A stretch of DNA of 64,000 nucleotides, taken from positions 1 to 64,000 of the forward strand of contig CAIKMD010000007.1 of NCBI GenBank assembly GCA_903828515.1. Reading direction: 5' to 3'. Each line of letters begins with the position of its first letter. The first letter of the stretch is position 1. Under the pieces are notes generated by a model. It was given only the letters and a program-made list of their open reading frames with translations. It ran no database searches and was not told the DNA's origin. This DNA comes from an uncultured Rhodospirillales bacterium. GTDB lineage: Bacteria; Pseudomonadota; Alphaproteobacteria; ATCC43930; CGMCC-115725. Shown here piece after piece: positions 1 through 8,781 of the stretch. The position numbers and the translations under genes were made by a program.

Positions 1-1
1 C

Positions 2-637
2 CAGGCCGGCGGGTCGGAGCGCGGCCGCGACTTCGCCGCCAAACACGCCGATTCGATCATCGCCGGCGCCAACGGCAACAAGGCTAAAAAGGAATTCCGC
101 GACGATGTCCGCCGCCGCGCGGCGAAATTCGGCCGCAATCCGGACGACATCAAGGTGCTTTATCTCTTCGGGGCGGTGATGGGCGACACCGAGGCGGAAG
201 CCAAGGCCAAATATGCGCGCAATATCGCGCAGCCCCGCTTCATCGATCGCAGGCTCGCGCTGATCAGCGGCATCACCGATATCGATTTCGCGAAGTTCCC
301 CATGGACCGACCCTTGCCGCTGGATCTGACGACCAATGGCGAATCCGCATCGCTCAAGCGATTTGCCCAATTCGGCAGCGGCAAGACACTCAGCCAAGTG
401 ATCGAGGACGGGGCGGCCGACGTCGTCGGAACCCCGGATCAATGCGCCGCGTACATGGAACAGATGATGGAGGAGGTCGGCGGCGACGGTTTCCTCATCC
501 GGCACCCGTTCCACCACATCAACCGCCGCTACATCCTCGAAGTGACCGAGGGGCTGGTCCCGGCGCTGCAAAAGCGCGGCCTTGTTCGCACCGAATACAC
601 CAAGCCGACGCTGCGCGAGACCTTGCGCGAGTTTTAG
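2..637 (+). CDS. LLM-class flavin-dependent monooxygenase, C-terminal part (5' end outside window)
   Basis: The frame is open from the window edge, so the N-terminus is missing. The visible 211 residues start with QAGGSERGRDFAAKHAD, the conserved segment of the NtaA/SnaA/DmoA group of bacterial luciferase-like monooxygenases that lines the FMN site. The C-terminus (GFLIRHPFHHINRRY, then VPALQKRGLVRTEY) is also typical of that group. Such enzymes use reduced FMN from a partner reductase to oxidise nitrogen- or sulfur-containing small molecules in the cytoplasm. The start codon offered inside the window (GTG at 155) is only an internal valine. A cyanuric-acid-hydrolase-type gene follows after 476 bases, so a role in breakdown of a nitrogen-containing compound is plausible but inferred. 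Confidence 0.9.
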   Translation, partial: QAGGSERGRDFAAKHADSIIAGANGNKAKKEFRDDVRRRAAKFGRNPDDIKVLYLFGAVMGDTEAEAKAKYARNIAQPRFIDRRLALISGITDIDFAKFPMDRPLPLDLTTNGESASLKRFAQFGSGKTLSQVIEDGAADVVGTPDQCAAYMEQMMEEVGGDGFLIRHPFHHINRRYILEVTEGLVPALQKRGLVRTEYTKPTLRETLREF

Positions 638-1113
638 GCATGTCGCGCGTCAAACGCCGCATGGCGGTTCGCGGATATAGAGACGGATATTCCGCGATCG
701 CCGTGCGTCGCGATCCGGCGGGCGCGCCATCGTCGGCATGTAACCGTCTGGTTAGTCTTTCTGTTTCCGCCCCGGACCACCGTCGCGCTGAATTTCGTGC
801 AGCACAGGCTAAGGCCTGTGCAGTCGGCTTCTCGTGCGACGATGCAAACGCGGCGTCGCCGCTTATGATTCGGGGTGACCGGTCTCGCCGGCACCGTCGC
901 GGCACTTTTTGCACGCGGCCGAAAATGCACAAAACATTCAGGCATTTCAATTTCATCGAAGCGACTCGGCGTAGCCACTCGTGGCTTCCGACGGTTCGCT
1001 GTGCCGGGGTTGGCACCGTGATTGCCTATCAAATTGCATACAAGATTGCATGCTTATCGATCACGGGCGATCGAAGGCAGGCGGCCCGCTTCTAACGATT
1101 GGAGATTTCGGTC
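638..1113. other. 476-base intergenic region without a convincing gene
   Basis: Open frames here on both strands show no recognisable protein and overlap neighbouring genes. The only structure I could see is a direct repeat of ATTGCAT just upstream of the next gene, listed separately. No terminator-like hairpin with a T-run was evident after the monooxygenase stop. Confidence 0.6.
1033..1051. promoter_or_regulatory. candidate repressor operator upstream of the ring-opening amidohydrolase
   Basis: ATTGCAT occurs at 1033-1039 and again at 1045-1051, 12 bases apart. The segment TTGCATACAAG (1034-1044) is one base away from the palindrome TTGTATACAA, a type of site recognised by GntR-family repressors. 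It lies 63-81 bases before the amidohydrolase start. No GntR gene is in the window. This is pattern-based inference. Confidence 0.3.
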
Positions 1114-2226
1114 GTGCTCGAGGCTCAGGTCCACACCGTTCCGATGGCGAGCCCCGACGATGTCAGCGGCGTGGCTGCCCTGTTCGACAGCGGGAAGGTC
1201 AATGCCGAACATGTCGCGGCGATCATCGCCCAGACCGAAGGCGATGGACATGCGCGCGGCTATTCCTCGCTGTCGCTGCAACTGCTCTTCGGTCAACGCC
1301 TCGGCATGACGACCGCGGAAATCTTCGATCGCATTCCGATGCTGATGATCGGCGGCACGGCCGGCCTGATGAGTCCCCATTTCACGCTTTTCGTGAACAA
1401 GCCGGCGACGGCCGCGACGGGCAGCGCGCGGCGTCTTGCGATCGGTGTCGCCTCCACGCGGACGCTGCTTCCCGAAGAATATGGCACCGCCGCCCAAGTC
1501 GAGTTGGTGGCCTCGGGCGTGCGCGAGGCGATGCGCCGCGCCGGCATCACCCGTGCCGAAGACGTTGCCTGTGTCGAATTGAAGACCCCGCAAATGACGG
1601 CGTCGCGCGTGGCCGATGCGGCAACGCGGGGGAAGAAGCCGGTCGATCCGAACCCGACGGTCGTATCGTTCAGGGGCCGCGGCGCGGCGGCGCTGGGCGC
1701 GGCGGTGGCGCTGGGTGAAATTTCGCCGGCGATGATCTCCGACGCGATCATCGGTCAGCGTCCGGATCTCTATACCGAAAAGGCATCCGCGTCGTCGGGA
1801 ACCGAGCAGGTCGCGGTGCGGATCGTCGTGCTCGGCAATGTCGCCGGCGCGCCCGGCGATTATGTCGTTGGTCACGGCGTGATGCAGAACCAACTCGACA
1901 TCGTCGGCGCGCGCGTAGCCTTCCGGGAGGCCGGATTGCGCCTCGAGGACGGCGTCGTCCTTCCCGCGGATCGCGGCAAGGTGGCCGCCGTGTTCGTCAA
2001 CGCGGGCGCCAATGCCCTGCCGCATTGCCTCGGCCGCCGCCACACCATGGCAACCGATTTCATGAATGGCTTCGCGGGTCACGTCGCCAAGGCGGTGGCG
2101 CACGCCAATGTATCGGCGATCGTTCAGGACACGCTCGTGCTCGCCAGTGCCGGGTCGGAGCATCAGGGTCCGCCGGGATCGAATCTCGTTTGCGTGGTGG
2201 CCAATCACGGCGCAGGTGCCGCGTGA
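1114..2226 (+). CDS. ring-opening amidohydrolase (cyanuric acid hydrolase / barbiturase family)
   Basis: At 370 residues it matches the AtzD/TrzD/barbiturase family, which hydrolyses cyclic amides such as cyanuric acid or barbiturate in the cytoplasm. Family motifs are clear in all three pseudo-repeats: LMSPHFT (Ser about 87), ELKTPQ (Lys about 157) with ASSGTEQ (Ser about 228), and GRRHTM with GSEHQGPPG (Ser about 348). The central Ser-Lys pair, which I recall as the catalytic one in AtzD-type enzymes, is intact. The lysine equivalents of the other two pairs appear replaced: AQTEG where AtzD has GKTEG, and VNAG where AtzD has AKAE. The substrate may therefore differ from cyanuric acid. I chose GTG 1114 because GGAG lies 9 bases upstream; a TTG at 1099 is the alternative. 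The downstream permease start overlaps the stop, so the enzyme is co-transcribed with a transporter. Confidence 0.88.
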   Translation: MLEAQVHTVPMASPDDVSGVAALFDSGKVNAEHVAAIIAQTEGDGHARGYSSLSLQLLFGQRLGMTTAEIFDRIPMLMIGGTAGLMSPHFTLFVNKPATAATGSARRLAIGVASTRTLLPEEYGTAAQVELVASGVREAMRRAGITRAEDVACVELKTPQMTASRVADAATRGKKPVDPNPTVVSFRGRGAAALGAAVALGEISPAMISDAIIGQRPDLYTEKASASSGTEQVAVRIVVLGNVAGAPGDYVVGHGVMQNQLDIVGARVAFREAGLRLEDGVVLPADRGKVAAVFVNAGANALPHCLGRRHTMATDFMNGFAGHVAKAVAHANVSAIVQDTLVLASAGSEHQGPPGSNLVCVVANHGAGAA

Positions 2227-3005
2227 TTCAATCCCTGTCCCGTCACACCTTGCGCACGGTGGTCAGCCCGATCGCGTTCGGGCTCGGTCTGGTGCTGACC
2301 TGGGAATTGGTCTGCGACGCCTTCAAGGTCTCGAAGTTCATCATCCCGCGGCCATCGGCCATCGGCCCGATGTTCTTCTCGCATTGGGATGTGATCTGGC
2401 CCAACGCGCTGCAAACCCTGTCGACGACCTTCGCCGGGTTCGCCATCGGCATTTCCCTCGGATTCCTCCTCGGCGTCGCGCTGGGCGCCTCGGCGGGCCT
2501 GCACAAGACGATTTTCGCGACGCTGATCGGCATCAACAACATCCCGAAAATCGCGTTTACCCCTCTGATGGTGCTGTGGATCGGACTCGGCACGATTCCC
2601 GCGATCATGACGTCGGCTTTCATCGTCATCTTTCCGATCGCCATCATCGTCTCGTCGAGCGTCGCGGCGATGGATGCCGAGTTGAGCGATGTGCTGCGCT
2701 CGCTCGGCGCGAGCCGGCTTCTGACGTTGATCAAAATTGGCATTCCCCAGGCCATGCCGGGCTTTTTCGCCGCGTTGAAGATCGCGATCACGCTGGCGTT
2801 GATCGGCACTTTTCTTTCCGAATCCGTCGCCGCCAACCGAGGCCTCGGATACATGATGGAGCGCGCGGCGTCGGATTTCGACGTCGAACTGGTCTTCAGC
2901 GGACTGACCGCGCTCGTCGTGATCGCCCTCAGCCTGTACGTGCTGGTGATCGTGATCGAACGACGTGTCGTCGGTTGGGCTTATCGCAAAGGCAAGGCGA
3001 CGTGA
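2223..3005 (+). CDS. ABC transporter permease (SsuC/TauC/NrtB type)
   Basis: A 260-residue inner-membrane protein with about six hydrophobic segments and the binding-protein-dependent permease (EAA) loop near DVLRSLGASRLLTLIKIGIP, where it would contact the ATPase. The N-terminal pattern (FIIPRPSAI followed by a tryptophan-rich segment) is usual for nitrate/sulfonate/taurine/pyrimidine-precursor importers. The GTG start overlaps the TGA of the amidohydrolase (GTGA), so the two are translationally coupled. An SBP gene follows. No ABC ATPase gene is present, which may be explained by the rearrangement inside the next gene. The cargo is probably the amidohydrolase substrate or a relative of it (inference). 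Confidence 0.9.
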   Translation: MIQSLSRHTLRTVVSPIAFGLGLVLTWELVCDAFKVSKFIIPRPSAIGPMFFSHWDVIWPNALQTLSTTFAGFAIGISLGFLLGVALGASAGLHKTIFATLIGINNIPKIAFTPLMVLWIGLGTIPAIMTSAFIVIFPIAIIVSSSVAAMDAELSDVLRSLGASRLLTLIKIGIPQAMPGFFAALKIAITLALIGTFLSESVAANRGLGYMMERAASDFDVELVFSGLTALVVIALSLYVLVIVIERRVVGWAYRKGKAT

Positions 3006-3066
3006 ACGCCTGCGAAAACATCGGGGTACGGAACGGCCATCGGCAACTGCAACGAAGGAGGTCAGT

Positions 3067-4476
3067 ATGACGCATTCGGTCCGTTCGATGCTTTCACCGG
3101 CAATCGCGCTCGCGCTTGCCGCGTTCGCTCTCGTCCTGCCGGCGGCGCCGGCACGGGCGCTCGAAAAAATCCCCCTCACCCTGGCCTGGGTTATCGGCGG
3201 GTCGAACGGGCCGCTCTTTCTCGCGATGGATCGCGGTTATTTCGCCGCCGAGGGTTTGGAGATCGAATGGGTGCCGGGCGACGGCTCGGCCAATGTCGTG
3301 AACCGCCTGGCGAGCGGCGCCTACCAGATCGGTTTCGGCGACATCGCCTCACTGATCAAGTTCAACACGCTCAATCCCGATAAGAAGGTCATGGCGCTCT
3401 ACAACCAGTTTCCCGCCGATCTGAGCATCGTCTCCCTGAAGGGCCGGGGCATTACCGAGCCCGCCGATCTCAAGGGCAAAACCGTCGGCGCACCGACCGG
3501 CGACACCGCTTACAAAATGTTCGCCGCCTTTGCCGCCAAGAACAACCTGTCCGACAGCGACATCAAGTGGGAGCACATGGCGATCACGCTGCGCGAGCCG
3601 ATGCTGATCCAGGGCAAGGTGGACGCGATCACCGCCAATGAGAGCACCGCCTATTTCGCCTTGAAGGGCGCGGGCATCGCCGATGCCGACATGGTCTTCA
3701 TTCGCTACCCGCAGCACGGCGTCAATCTCATCGGCAGCGGCTTGATGGCGAACGAATCCTACATCAAGGAACACCCCGACGTGATCCGCAAGATCGTCAA
3801 GGCGTTCAACCGCGGCTGGGAAGACACTTTCGCCAATCCGCAGGCTTCGCTCGACGCGGCGCTCCAGCTCGACGCCCGTCCGAGCCACGCCTTGCGCGAG
3901 GCGCTCGAACATTCGGATCGGGTCGACGATCTTTTTCTCGAGCGCGCGGTCATCCATGTGAGCGACCGCCTCAGCCTTCTGGCCTCGCTGGAATCGTTCA
4001 GCGAGGTCTTCATGCCGGACGAGAACGCGGTGCTGGCGCTGCTCGGCAATCTTTTGCATCGCTACCGCTATGTGTTCGTCGATCTGCCGACCACGATCGC
4101 GCCGCGCATGATCCGCGTTCTTCATCTGCCGAGCACCTGTCTTCTGGTCAGCGATGGCAGCCTCGTCTCGGCGCGCGATGTCGCGCGCTGGCGCGAGAAT
4201 ATCGGCCCGAACAGTCCGGAACGCTCGACCCTGCACGTCCTCAACAAGAGCGGCGCGGACGGCAGCCTGCCCGATGCCGAGTTCATTCGCGCGGCGGGTC
4301 AGGCTCCCGACATCGTCATCAAATACGACCGCGAAATCGGCACCGCGTCGAATCTCGGTGTTCGGGGCGTGCAGAAATGCGCGTCGCTGCAGACCGGCCT
4401 CGCGCCGATTTATCGCCTGCTTGCCGGCGAACGCCTGATCGAAGAGCGTTCGTGGCTGAAACGGATTTTCGGATGA
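3067..4476 (+). CDS. chimeric ORF: ABC solute-binding protein (N-terminal) joined in frame to the C-terminal half of CpaE
   Basis: The 469-residue frame starts at ATG 3067 after a strong AAGGAGG. Residues 1 to about 33 are a signal peptide ending ARA. Residues 34 to about 260 are an NMT1/SsuA-like SBP (MDRGYFAAEGLEIEW, ADLKGKTVGAP). From about residue 265 the sequence changes to that of the Tad pilus protein CpaE: ARPSHALREALEH, DDLFLERA, the Walker-B-like YVFVDLP and the C-terminal LAPIYRLLAGE. The SBP lacks its last 60-70 residues. The CpaE part lacks its receiver domain and the ParA-type Walker A. The junction lies near 3841-3870. As written, the signal peptide would export a CpaE fragment, so I think neither function survives. 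cpaF overlaps the stop (ATGA), the normal cpaE-cpaF spacing. The cause could be a deletion, an inversion or an assembly chimera. Confidence 0.85.
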   Translation: MTHSVRSMLSPAIALALAAFALVLPAAPARALEKIPLTLAWVIGGSNGPLFLAMDRGYFAAEGLEIEWVPGDGSANVVNRLASGAYQIGFGDIASLIKFNTLNPDKKVMALYNQFPADLSIVSLKGRGITEPADLKGKTVGAPTGDTAYKMFAAFAAKNNLSDSDIKWEHMAITLREPMLIQGKVDAITANESTAYFALKGAGIADADMVFIRYPQHGVNLIGSGLMANESYIKEHPDVIRKIVKAFNRGWEDTFANPQASLDAALQLDARPSHALREALEHSDRVDDLFLERAVIHVSDRLSLLASLESFSEVFMPDENAVLALLGNLLHRYRYVFVDLPTTIAPRMIRVLHLPSTCLLVSDGSLVSARDVARWRENIGPNSPERSTLHVLNKSGADGSLPDAEFIRAAGQAPDIVIKYDREIGTASNLGVRGVQKCASLQTGLAPIYRLLAGERLIEERSWLKRIFG

Positions 4477-5870
4477 GCGAATTCGGCTTCGGCAAAAAAA
4501 CCAGCGATCTGGCGGAAGAACTGCCGATTCTGGTCACACGCCACGACCGTCCGCCGACCCCGCTGTCGGTCGAAATCCCCAAGCCGGTGATTCGCCGCAA
4601 CGTTGCCGCGGCGATGGAATTCATCCGCGACCAGGTCCTGTCGCGGATCGAGCCGGGCACGGCGATACGGCTGAGCCAGGCGGAGCTGATGCAGCGGGTC
4701 GATCAGTTGATCGCCGAAATCGCCAACGAGCAGAAACTGCTGCTGAACCAGGTCGAACAGCGCGCGCTCGGCGCGGCGATCGTCGATGACATGATCGGGC
4801 TGGGGCCGCTGGAGACGCTGCTGCGCGACGACACCGTCGCCGATATTCTGGTCAACGGACCGGCGATGATCTTCGTCGAGCGGCGCGGCAAGCTCGAATT
4901 GACGCAATATCACTTCCGCAACAACGCTCATGTGCTGCACGTCGCGCAGCGGATCGCGTCCGCCATCGGCCGCCGGATCGACGAATCGAGCCCGATGCTG
5001 GATGCGCGGCTGGCGGACGGCAGCCGCGTCAACGTGATCATTCCGCCGCTCAGCCTCAAGGGGCCGTGCATTTCCATTCGCAAGTTTTCGCGGAGCGTCA
5101 TGGATTTCTCGAAATTCGCCCAACTGGGCTCGGTTTCGCCTCATCTCGGCCGTGCGCTCGAAATCGCCGCGCGGTGCCGGCTCAACATCATCATTTCGGG
5201 TGGCACGGGGTCGGGCAAGACAACGCTGCTGAACGCGATGTCGCGCATGATCGATCACGGCGAGCGCATCATCACGATGGAGGACGCGGCGGAGCTGCAG
5301 CTTCAGCAGCCTCACGTCATTCAGCTCGAAACCCGTCCCGCGAATATCGAGGGCAACGGCGAGATCACGCAACGCGATCTGGTTCGCAATGCGCTGCGCA
5401 TGCGCCCGGACCGGATCATCATCGGCGAGGTTCGGGGCGCCGAGGCATTCGACATGATGCAGGCGATGAACACCGGGCATAACGGCTCGATGTCGACGGT
5501 TCATGCCAATTCCGCGCGCGACGCGCTGTCGCGGATCGAGAACATGATCCTGATGGCCAGCGTCAATCTGCCGATCCGGGCGATCCGCGGCCAGATGACC
5601 AGCGCGATCGATCTGATCGTCCATACCGAACGCATGCGCGACGGCATCCGCCGGGTGACCGAAGTGGTCGAAATCGTCGGGATCGAGGAAGAGACGATCA
5701 CGCTCGGCACCTTGTTCACCTATCGCTTCCACGGCGAAAACGACGACGGCAGTCTGCGCGGCACGTTCGAATCGTCGCAATTGCGGCCGCGATTTTTGCC
5801 GCGAGTCGAGTATTTCGGCCTGGCCGACGCCTTTCTCGCAACGCTTGTTCCCGAGCCCGTGAAAGCCTAG
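4473..5870 (+). CDS. cpaF: CpaF/TadA, Tad pilus assembly ATPase
   Basis: A 465-residue type II/IV secretion ATPase that powers Flp/Tad pilus assembly at the cytoplasmic face of the inner membrane. It has Walker [10 protein letters not shown] (residues 243-251), a Walker B region IIIGEVRG (around 315), the His-box [18 protein letters not shown], and the N-terminal domain with [20 protein letters not shown]. Length and order are normal for CpaF. The ATG overlaps the stop of the chimeric upstream frame by four bases, keeping the usual cpaE-cpaF coupling. The start is fixed by this overlap and by typical N-terminal length. Upstream Tad genes (cpaA, cpaB, cpaC, cpaD and most of cpaE) are absent here. 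Confidence 0.96.
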   Translation: MSEFGFGKKTSDLAEELPILVTRHDRPPTPLSVEIPKPVIRRNVAAAMEFIRDQVLSRIEPGTAIRLSQAELMQRVDQLIAEIANEQKLLLNQVEQRALGAAIVDDMIGLGPLETLLRDDTVADILVNGPAMIFVERRGKLELTQYHFRNNAHVLHVAQRIASAIGRRIDESSPMLDARLADGSRVNVIIPPLSLKGPCISIRKFSRSVMDFSKFAQLGSVSPHLGRALEIAARCRLNIIISGGTGSGKTTLLNAMSRMIDHGERIITMEDAAELQLQQPHVIQLETRPANIEGNGEITQRDLVRNALRMRPDRIIIGEVRGAEAFDMMQAMNTGHNGSMSTVHANSARDALSRIENMILMASVNLPIRAIRGQMTSAIDLIVHTERMRDGIRRVTEVVEIVGIEEETITLGTLFTYRFHGENDDGSLRGTFESSQLRPRFLPRVEYFGLADAFLATLVPEPVKA

Positions 5871-5875
5871 CGACG

Positions 5876-6832
5876 ATGGCGATGCTCGCGGGCGCCCTTG
5901 CGTTGCTGTTGTTGAGCTGGGCGGTCCTGGCCGGCGCCGTGGTCGCGGGGCGCAAGGCGCGCGGCAAGCTGGACGAACGGCTGTTGCTGGTGGCGGCGCC
6001 GGGGCGACCCGTCGGCATGCCCGAGGAAGTTGCGCCGGCCCCGCCCAGCGTTCTGCCGGCTTTCGATCTGCGCATGCGGGATTTCTTCACCTATCGCCTG
6101 CCGCGCACTTGGGCGATGCGCAAAGGCGGCATCTATCTGGCCGCCGCGGCGCTGATCCTCGGCGGCGGCGCCTGGCTCTTGTTTTCGACTCTCCTTCACA
6201 TGCAATTTGTCGTCGGGGTCCTGCTCACCCTGGTGACGGCTTACATGGGGCCGCGCACGCTCCTGAAGCGGGAGCAGAGCAAAGCCGAGCAGCTTTTCCT
6301 GAACGTCTTTCCCGATGCGATCGATATGGTGATCCGGATGCTGCGTGCCGGCTTGCCGATTTCGTCGACCGTGCGTACCGTCGGCTCCGAAGGGCCGCGG
6401 CCGGTGAACGAGGTCTTTCGCGCGATCGGCGAACAAATGGATATCGGCATTCCGCTCGACGATGCGTTGTTGAGTTCGGGCGAGCGGATCGGCCTGGCCG
6501 ATTTTCGCTTCTTCACGGTCGCCGTGGCGCTCCAGCATTCGACTGGCGGTAATCTCGCCTCGACGCTCGAGACGATCGGCGAAATCATGCGCAAGCGTCG
6601 CGCCATGCGGCTGAAGGGTCAGGCGACGACCGGCGAGGTGCGGGTCTCGGCCTATATTCTCGGCGGTTTGCCGTTTCTGGTTACCGGCGTGCTGCTGCTG
6701 ATCAATCCCACCTATCTGGTGCCGTTGGTATCGGACAGGCGAGGGAACATCATCGTCGGGATGGCGCTGGGCGCGCTGTTCCTCGGTTTCATGACGATGC
6801 GGCGCATGATGCGCAGTTTGATCGAGAAATGA
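5876..6832 (+). CDS. tadB: TadB, Tad pilus inner-membrane platform protein
   Basis: A 318-residue membrane protein with an N-terminal transmembrane helix, a central hydrophobic pair and a type II secretion system F domain at roughly residues 140-270 (FPDAIDMVIRMLRAGLPI, then ALQHSTGGNLASTLETI). TadB and TadC form the platform that works with CpaF to polymerise Flp pilin. The gene begins five bases after the cpaF stop. ATG 5876 is followed by another ATG at 5882, either of which could be used. Confidence 0.94.
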   Translation: MAMLAGALALLLLSWAVLAGAVVAGRKARGKLDERLLLVAAPGRPVGMPEEVAPAPPSVLPAFDLRMRDFFTYRLPRTWAMRKGGIYLAAAALILGGGAWLLFSTLLHMQFVVGVLLTLVTAYMGPRTLLKREQSKAEQLFLNVFPDAIDMVIRMLRAGLPISSTVRTVGSEGPRPVNEVFRAIGEQMDIGIPLDDALLSSGERIGLADFRFFTVAVALQHSTGGNLASTLETIGEIMRKRRAMRLKGQATTGEVRVSAYILGGLPFLVTGVLLLINPTYLVPLVSDRRGNIIVGMALGALFLGFMTMRRMMRSLIEK

Positions 6833-6854
6833 GAATCGTGGATCGCGTGTCACG

Positions 6855-7748
6855 ATGCTGCTTCTAGGCGCGTTTTCACTGTTGCTGTGCGGCGGTGCCT
6901 TCATCGCCTATTTCTTTTACGTGCGCCGCGAGATGGTGGCCGAGCGCGTGTCGATGGTCAGCCGCCCGGCGGTATCGGCCGTCGAAACGATCGGTCCCGA
7001 AACCCGCGGTTTTCGACCACCGGCCAACGCCCCTGACGCGGCGGAGCTTCGCGAGATGGGACGTATCCTCGTTCGCCTGCATGTCGAACCGCAATGGACG
7101 CCCTCGGCCCTGACCGGAACCCGTCTCGCAGCCGCCGTGATCTTCGCGGCGCTGGCCTGGTTCGGAGCGATGAAGGTGGCATCGCTGGCGGCGGTGCCGC
7201 TGGTCTCCCTGGGTCTCGCGTTCTGCCTCGGGGTCGGCGGCTGGTTCGCCGTGCCGTGGTATCTCCGTCGACGGGTCAAGAAGCGCATCAACGTGGTCGA
7301 GACGGGATTGCCCGAGGCGCTCGAACTCCTGGTCGTGTGTGTCGAGGCGGGTCTGTCGCTCGAGGACGGATTGACGCGTGTCGTCGCGGAGCTGCACCGC
7401 TCGCGTCCCGAACTTGCCGAGGAATTGGCGCTCACCTCGGCCGATCTGAAGATTCTATCCAGCCGCGATCAAGCGCTGTTCAATCTGGCCGACCGCGTCA
7501 ACATCGCCAGCGTCCGCTCCGTCGTTACCACCCTGGCGCAATCGATGCGATACGGCACGCCGCTGGCGCAAGCGTTGCGCGTGGTCGCGTCGGATCTGCG
7601 CAACGATTCGCTGCTGCGGCTCGAAGAGCGGGCCAATCGATTGCCGGTTCTCCTGACCCTGCCGATGATGCTGTTCATCATGCCGACGATCTTCCTGATC
7701 GTCGGCGGGCCCGCCGCGCTGCGGCTGATGGATGCGTTTTTCCACTGA
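6855..7748 (+). CDS. tadC: TadC, Tad pilus inner-membrane platform protein
   Basis: A 297-residue paralogue of TadB with the F domain at about residues 145-275 (LPEALELLVVCVEAGLSLEDGL, shortened here to its core LVVCVEAGLSLEDGL, and LAQSMRYGTPLAQALRV). It has an N-terminal helix, a mid-protein pair of helices and a C-terminal helix near PMMLFIMPTIFLIVGGP. It follows tadB by 22 bases in the same operon. The fold partner and role are as for TadB. Nothing unusual is seen. Confidence 0.93.
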   Translation: MLLLGAFSLLLCGGAFIAYFFYVRREMVAERVSMVSRPAVSAVETIGPETRGFRPPANAPDAAELREMGRILVRLHVEPQWTPSALTGTRLAAAVIFAALAWFGAMKVASLAAVPLVSLGLAFCLGVGGWFAVPWYLRRRVKKRINVVETGLPEALELLVVCVEAGLSLEDGLTRVVAELHRSRPELAEELALTSADLKILSSRDQALFNLADRVNIASVRSVVTTLAQSMRYGTPLAQALRVVASDLRNDSLLRLEERANRLPVLLTLPMMLFIMPTIFLIVGGPAALRLMDAFFH

Positions 7749-7864
7749 TCGCGGCGTGGCGAATTTCGCCGGACGACAAGATCGCGACCTTGTTGATGCA
7801 GATCAATCGGGCGATGGGGAAACATCCGAGACTGTCGGTATCGAATGAATCGGAAAGTCACGCG

Positions 7865-8527
7865 ATGTTTTACGGGCGATCGTCGCATTCCAACACGCTT
7901 GGCCTGATTGCCGCCGCCCTCGTCTTGGGCCTGACCGGATGTCTTTTCCCGCGCATCGCCGCCGCCGAGCGGACCTATCCGCCGATCTTCGACACGCGCG
8001 AAAGCGCATCGAACGTCATTCAGAAATTTCCGAAATGGATGAGCATGCTCGAACGCAATTTCGCCGAAGAAAGAGGCGGGGATGCGTCGTGCAACGGGTC
8101 GTCGCCGCGCCCGGCCTGCATCATCGCGTCGTGGAAGAGCTTTATCGATCGCGAGCAAGGGCATCCCGCCCGGGCCATGCTCGACGAGGTCAACGCGGAA
8201 ATCAACAAGCACGTCTACCGGTTGGACCCGTATTACTGGGAGACGCCGCGGGAATTGATCACCAAGGAGGGCGACTGCAAGGATTATGCGATCGCCAAAT
8301 ATTTCACCCTGCGGAAACTGGGCTGGAGCGCCGACGATCTGCGCGTCGTCGTGCTGCGCGACGTGGATATCGCCGTCGACCATGCGATCGTCGTGGCCTA
8401 TCTCGACGGCAAGACCTATTCGCTCGACAATCTCGTGCCGATGGTCTTGCCGACCGAAGTGATCCATCACTATCGGCCTTATTATTCGATCAACGAAAAT
8501 CGCTGGTGGCTGCACGTCGCGCGATGA
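7865..8527 (+). CDS. transglutaminase-like cysteine peptidase (BTLCP family), exported
   Basis: 220 residues with an N-terminal export signal. LGLTGC looks like a lipobox, so it may be a lipoprotein, but PRIAAA followed by ERTYPP could instead be a signal peptidase I site. The catalytic triad of the bacterial transglutaminase-like cysteine proteinases is visible: Cys138 (GDCKDYA), His173 (VDHAIVV) and Asp188 (SLDNL). Family members are periplasmic; some are linked to LapG-like cleavage of adhesins, but the target here is unknown. ATG 7865 has GGAAAG seven bases upstream; ATG 7814 is an in-frame alternative without a better site. It follows tadC by 116 bases and ends before a strong hairpin, so it may be the last gene of the Tad transcript. 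Confidence 0.87.
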   Translation: MFYGRSSHSNTLGLIAAALVLGLTGCLFPRIAAAERTYPPIFDTRESASNVIQKFPKWMSMLERNFAEERGGDASCNGSSPRPACIIASWKSFIDREQGHPARAMLDEVNAEINKHVYRLDPYYWETPRELITKEGDCKDYAIAKYFTLRKLGWSADDLRVVVLRDVDIAVDHAIVVAYLDGKTYSLDNLVPMVLPTEVIHHYRPYYSINENRWWLHVAR

Positions 8528-8537
8528 GGGCGCGTGC

Positions 8538-8577
8538 GGATACCACAGCCGAAGGCGAGTCTTCGGCTGCGGTATCC
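8538..8577. terminator. strong hairpin between convergent genes
   Basis: GGATACC-A-CAGCCGAAG, a six-base loop (GCGAGT), then CTTCGGCTG-C-GGTATCC: 16 paired bases with one mismatch. It sits between the end of the cysteine peptidase gene and the end of the convergent microprotein gene. A probable bidirectional terminator, although there is only a short T-run after it. Confidence 0.75.
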
Positions 8578-8579
8578 GT

Positions 8580-8768
8580 TCAGGCGTCGAGATTGACGTG
8601 GAGGCGGGTCCGGGAATGATAGCGGATCAACTCCGTGCGCTCGCGCTGAAGCGCATTGAGCAGATACATTTTCCGCTGACGCTCCATCACCGGAAGCGTC
8701 CCGAAAACCGCGATCGTATGGTCGATGCGTCCCAATTGAATCGCATCCAGTGTGCCGACGGCGCGCAT
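8580..8768 (-). CDS. Crp-linked microprotein (62 residues)
   Basis: A short charged protein with the pattern DAIQLGRIDHTIAVF followed by KMYLLNALQRERTEL. The same pattern occurs in the 63-residue protein at 33603-33794 (DVIQLRRIDEAIAAF, then KSYLLRALEHERREL). Both lie directly after a FixK-like Crp/Fnr gene on the same strand. Conservation of two motifs at the same spacing and the shared context are the evidence that both are real genes. It is probably a helical, soluble protein. ATGs at 8771 and 8768 follow GGGGTGG; the second has more usable spacing. I do not know its function; a partner or modulator of the neighbouring regulator is a guess. Confidence 0.7.
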   Translation of the reverse strand: MRAVGTLDAIQLGRIDHTIAVFGTLPVMERQRKMYLLNALQRERTELIRYHSRTRLHVNLDA

Positions 8769-8781
8769 CATTCCACCCCGC

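Noticed and set aside
638-1113. a protein gene in the gap before the ring-opening amidohydrolase
   Set aside because: Frames on both strands have no family resemblance and no good ribosome site; they overlap neighbours out of frame.
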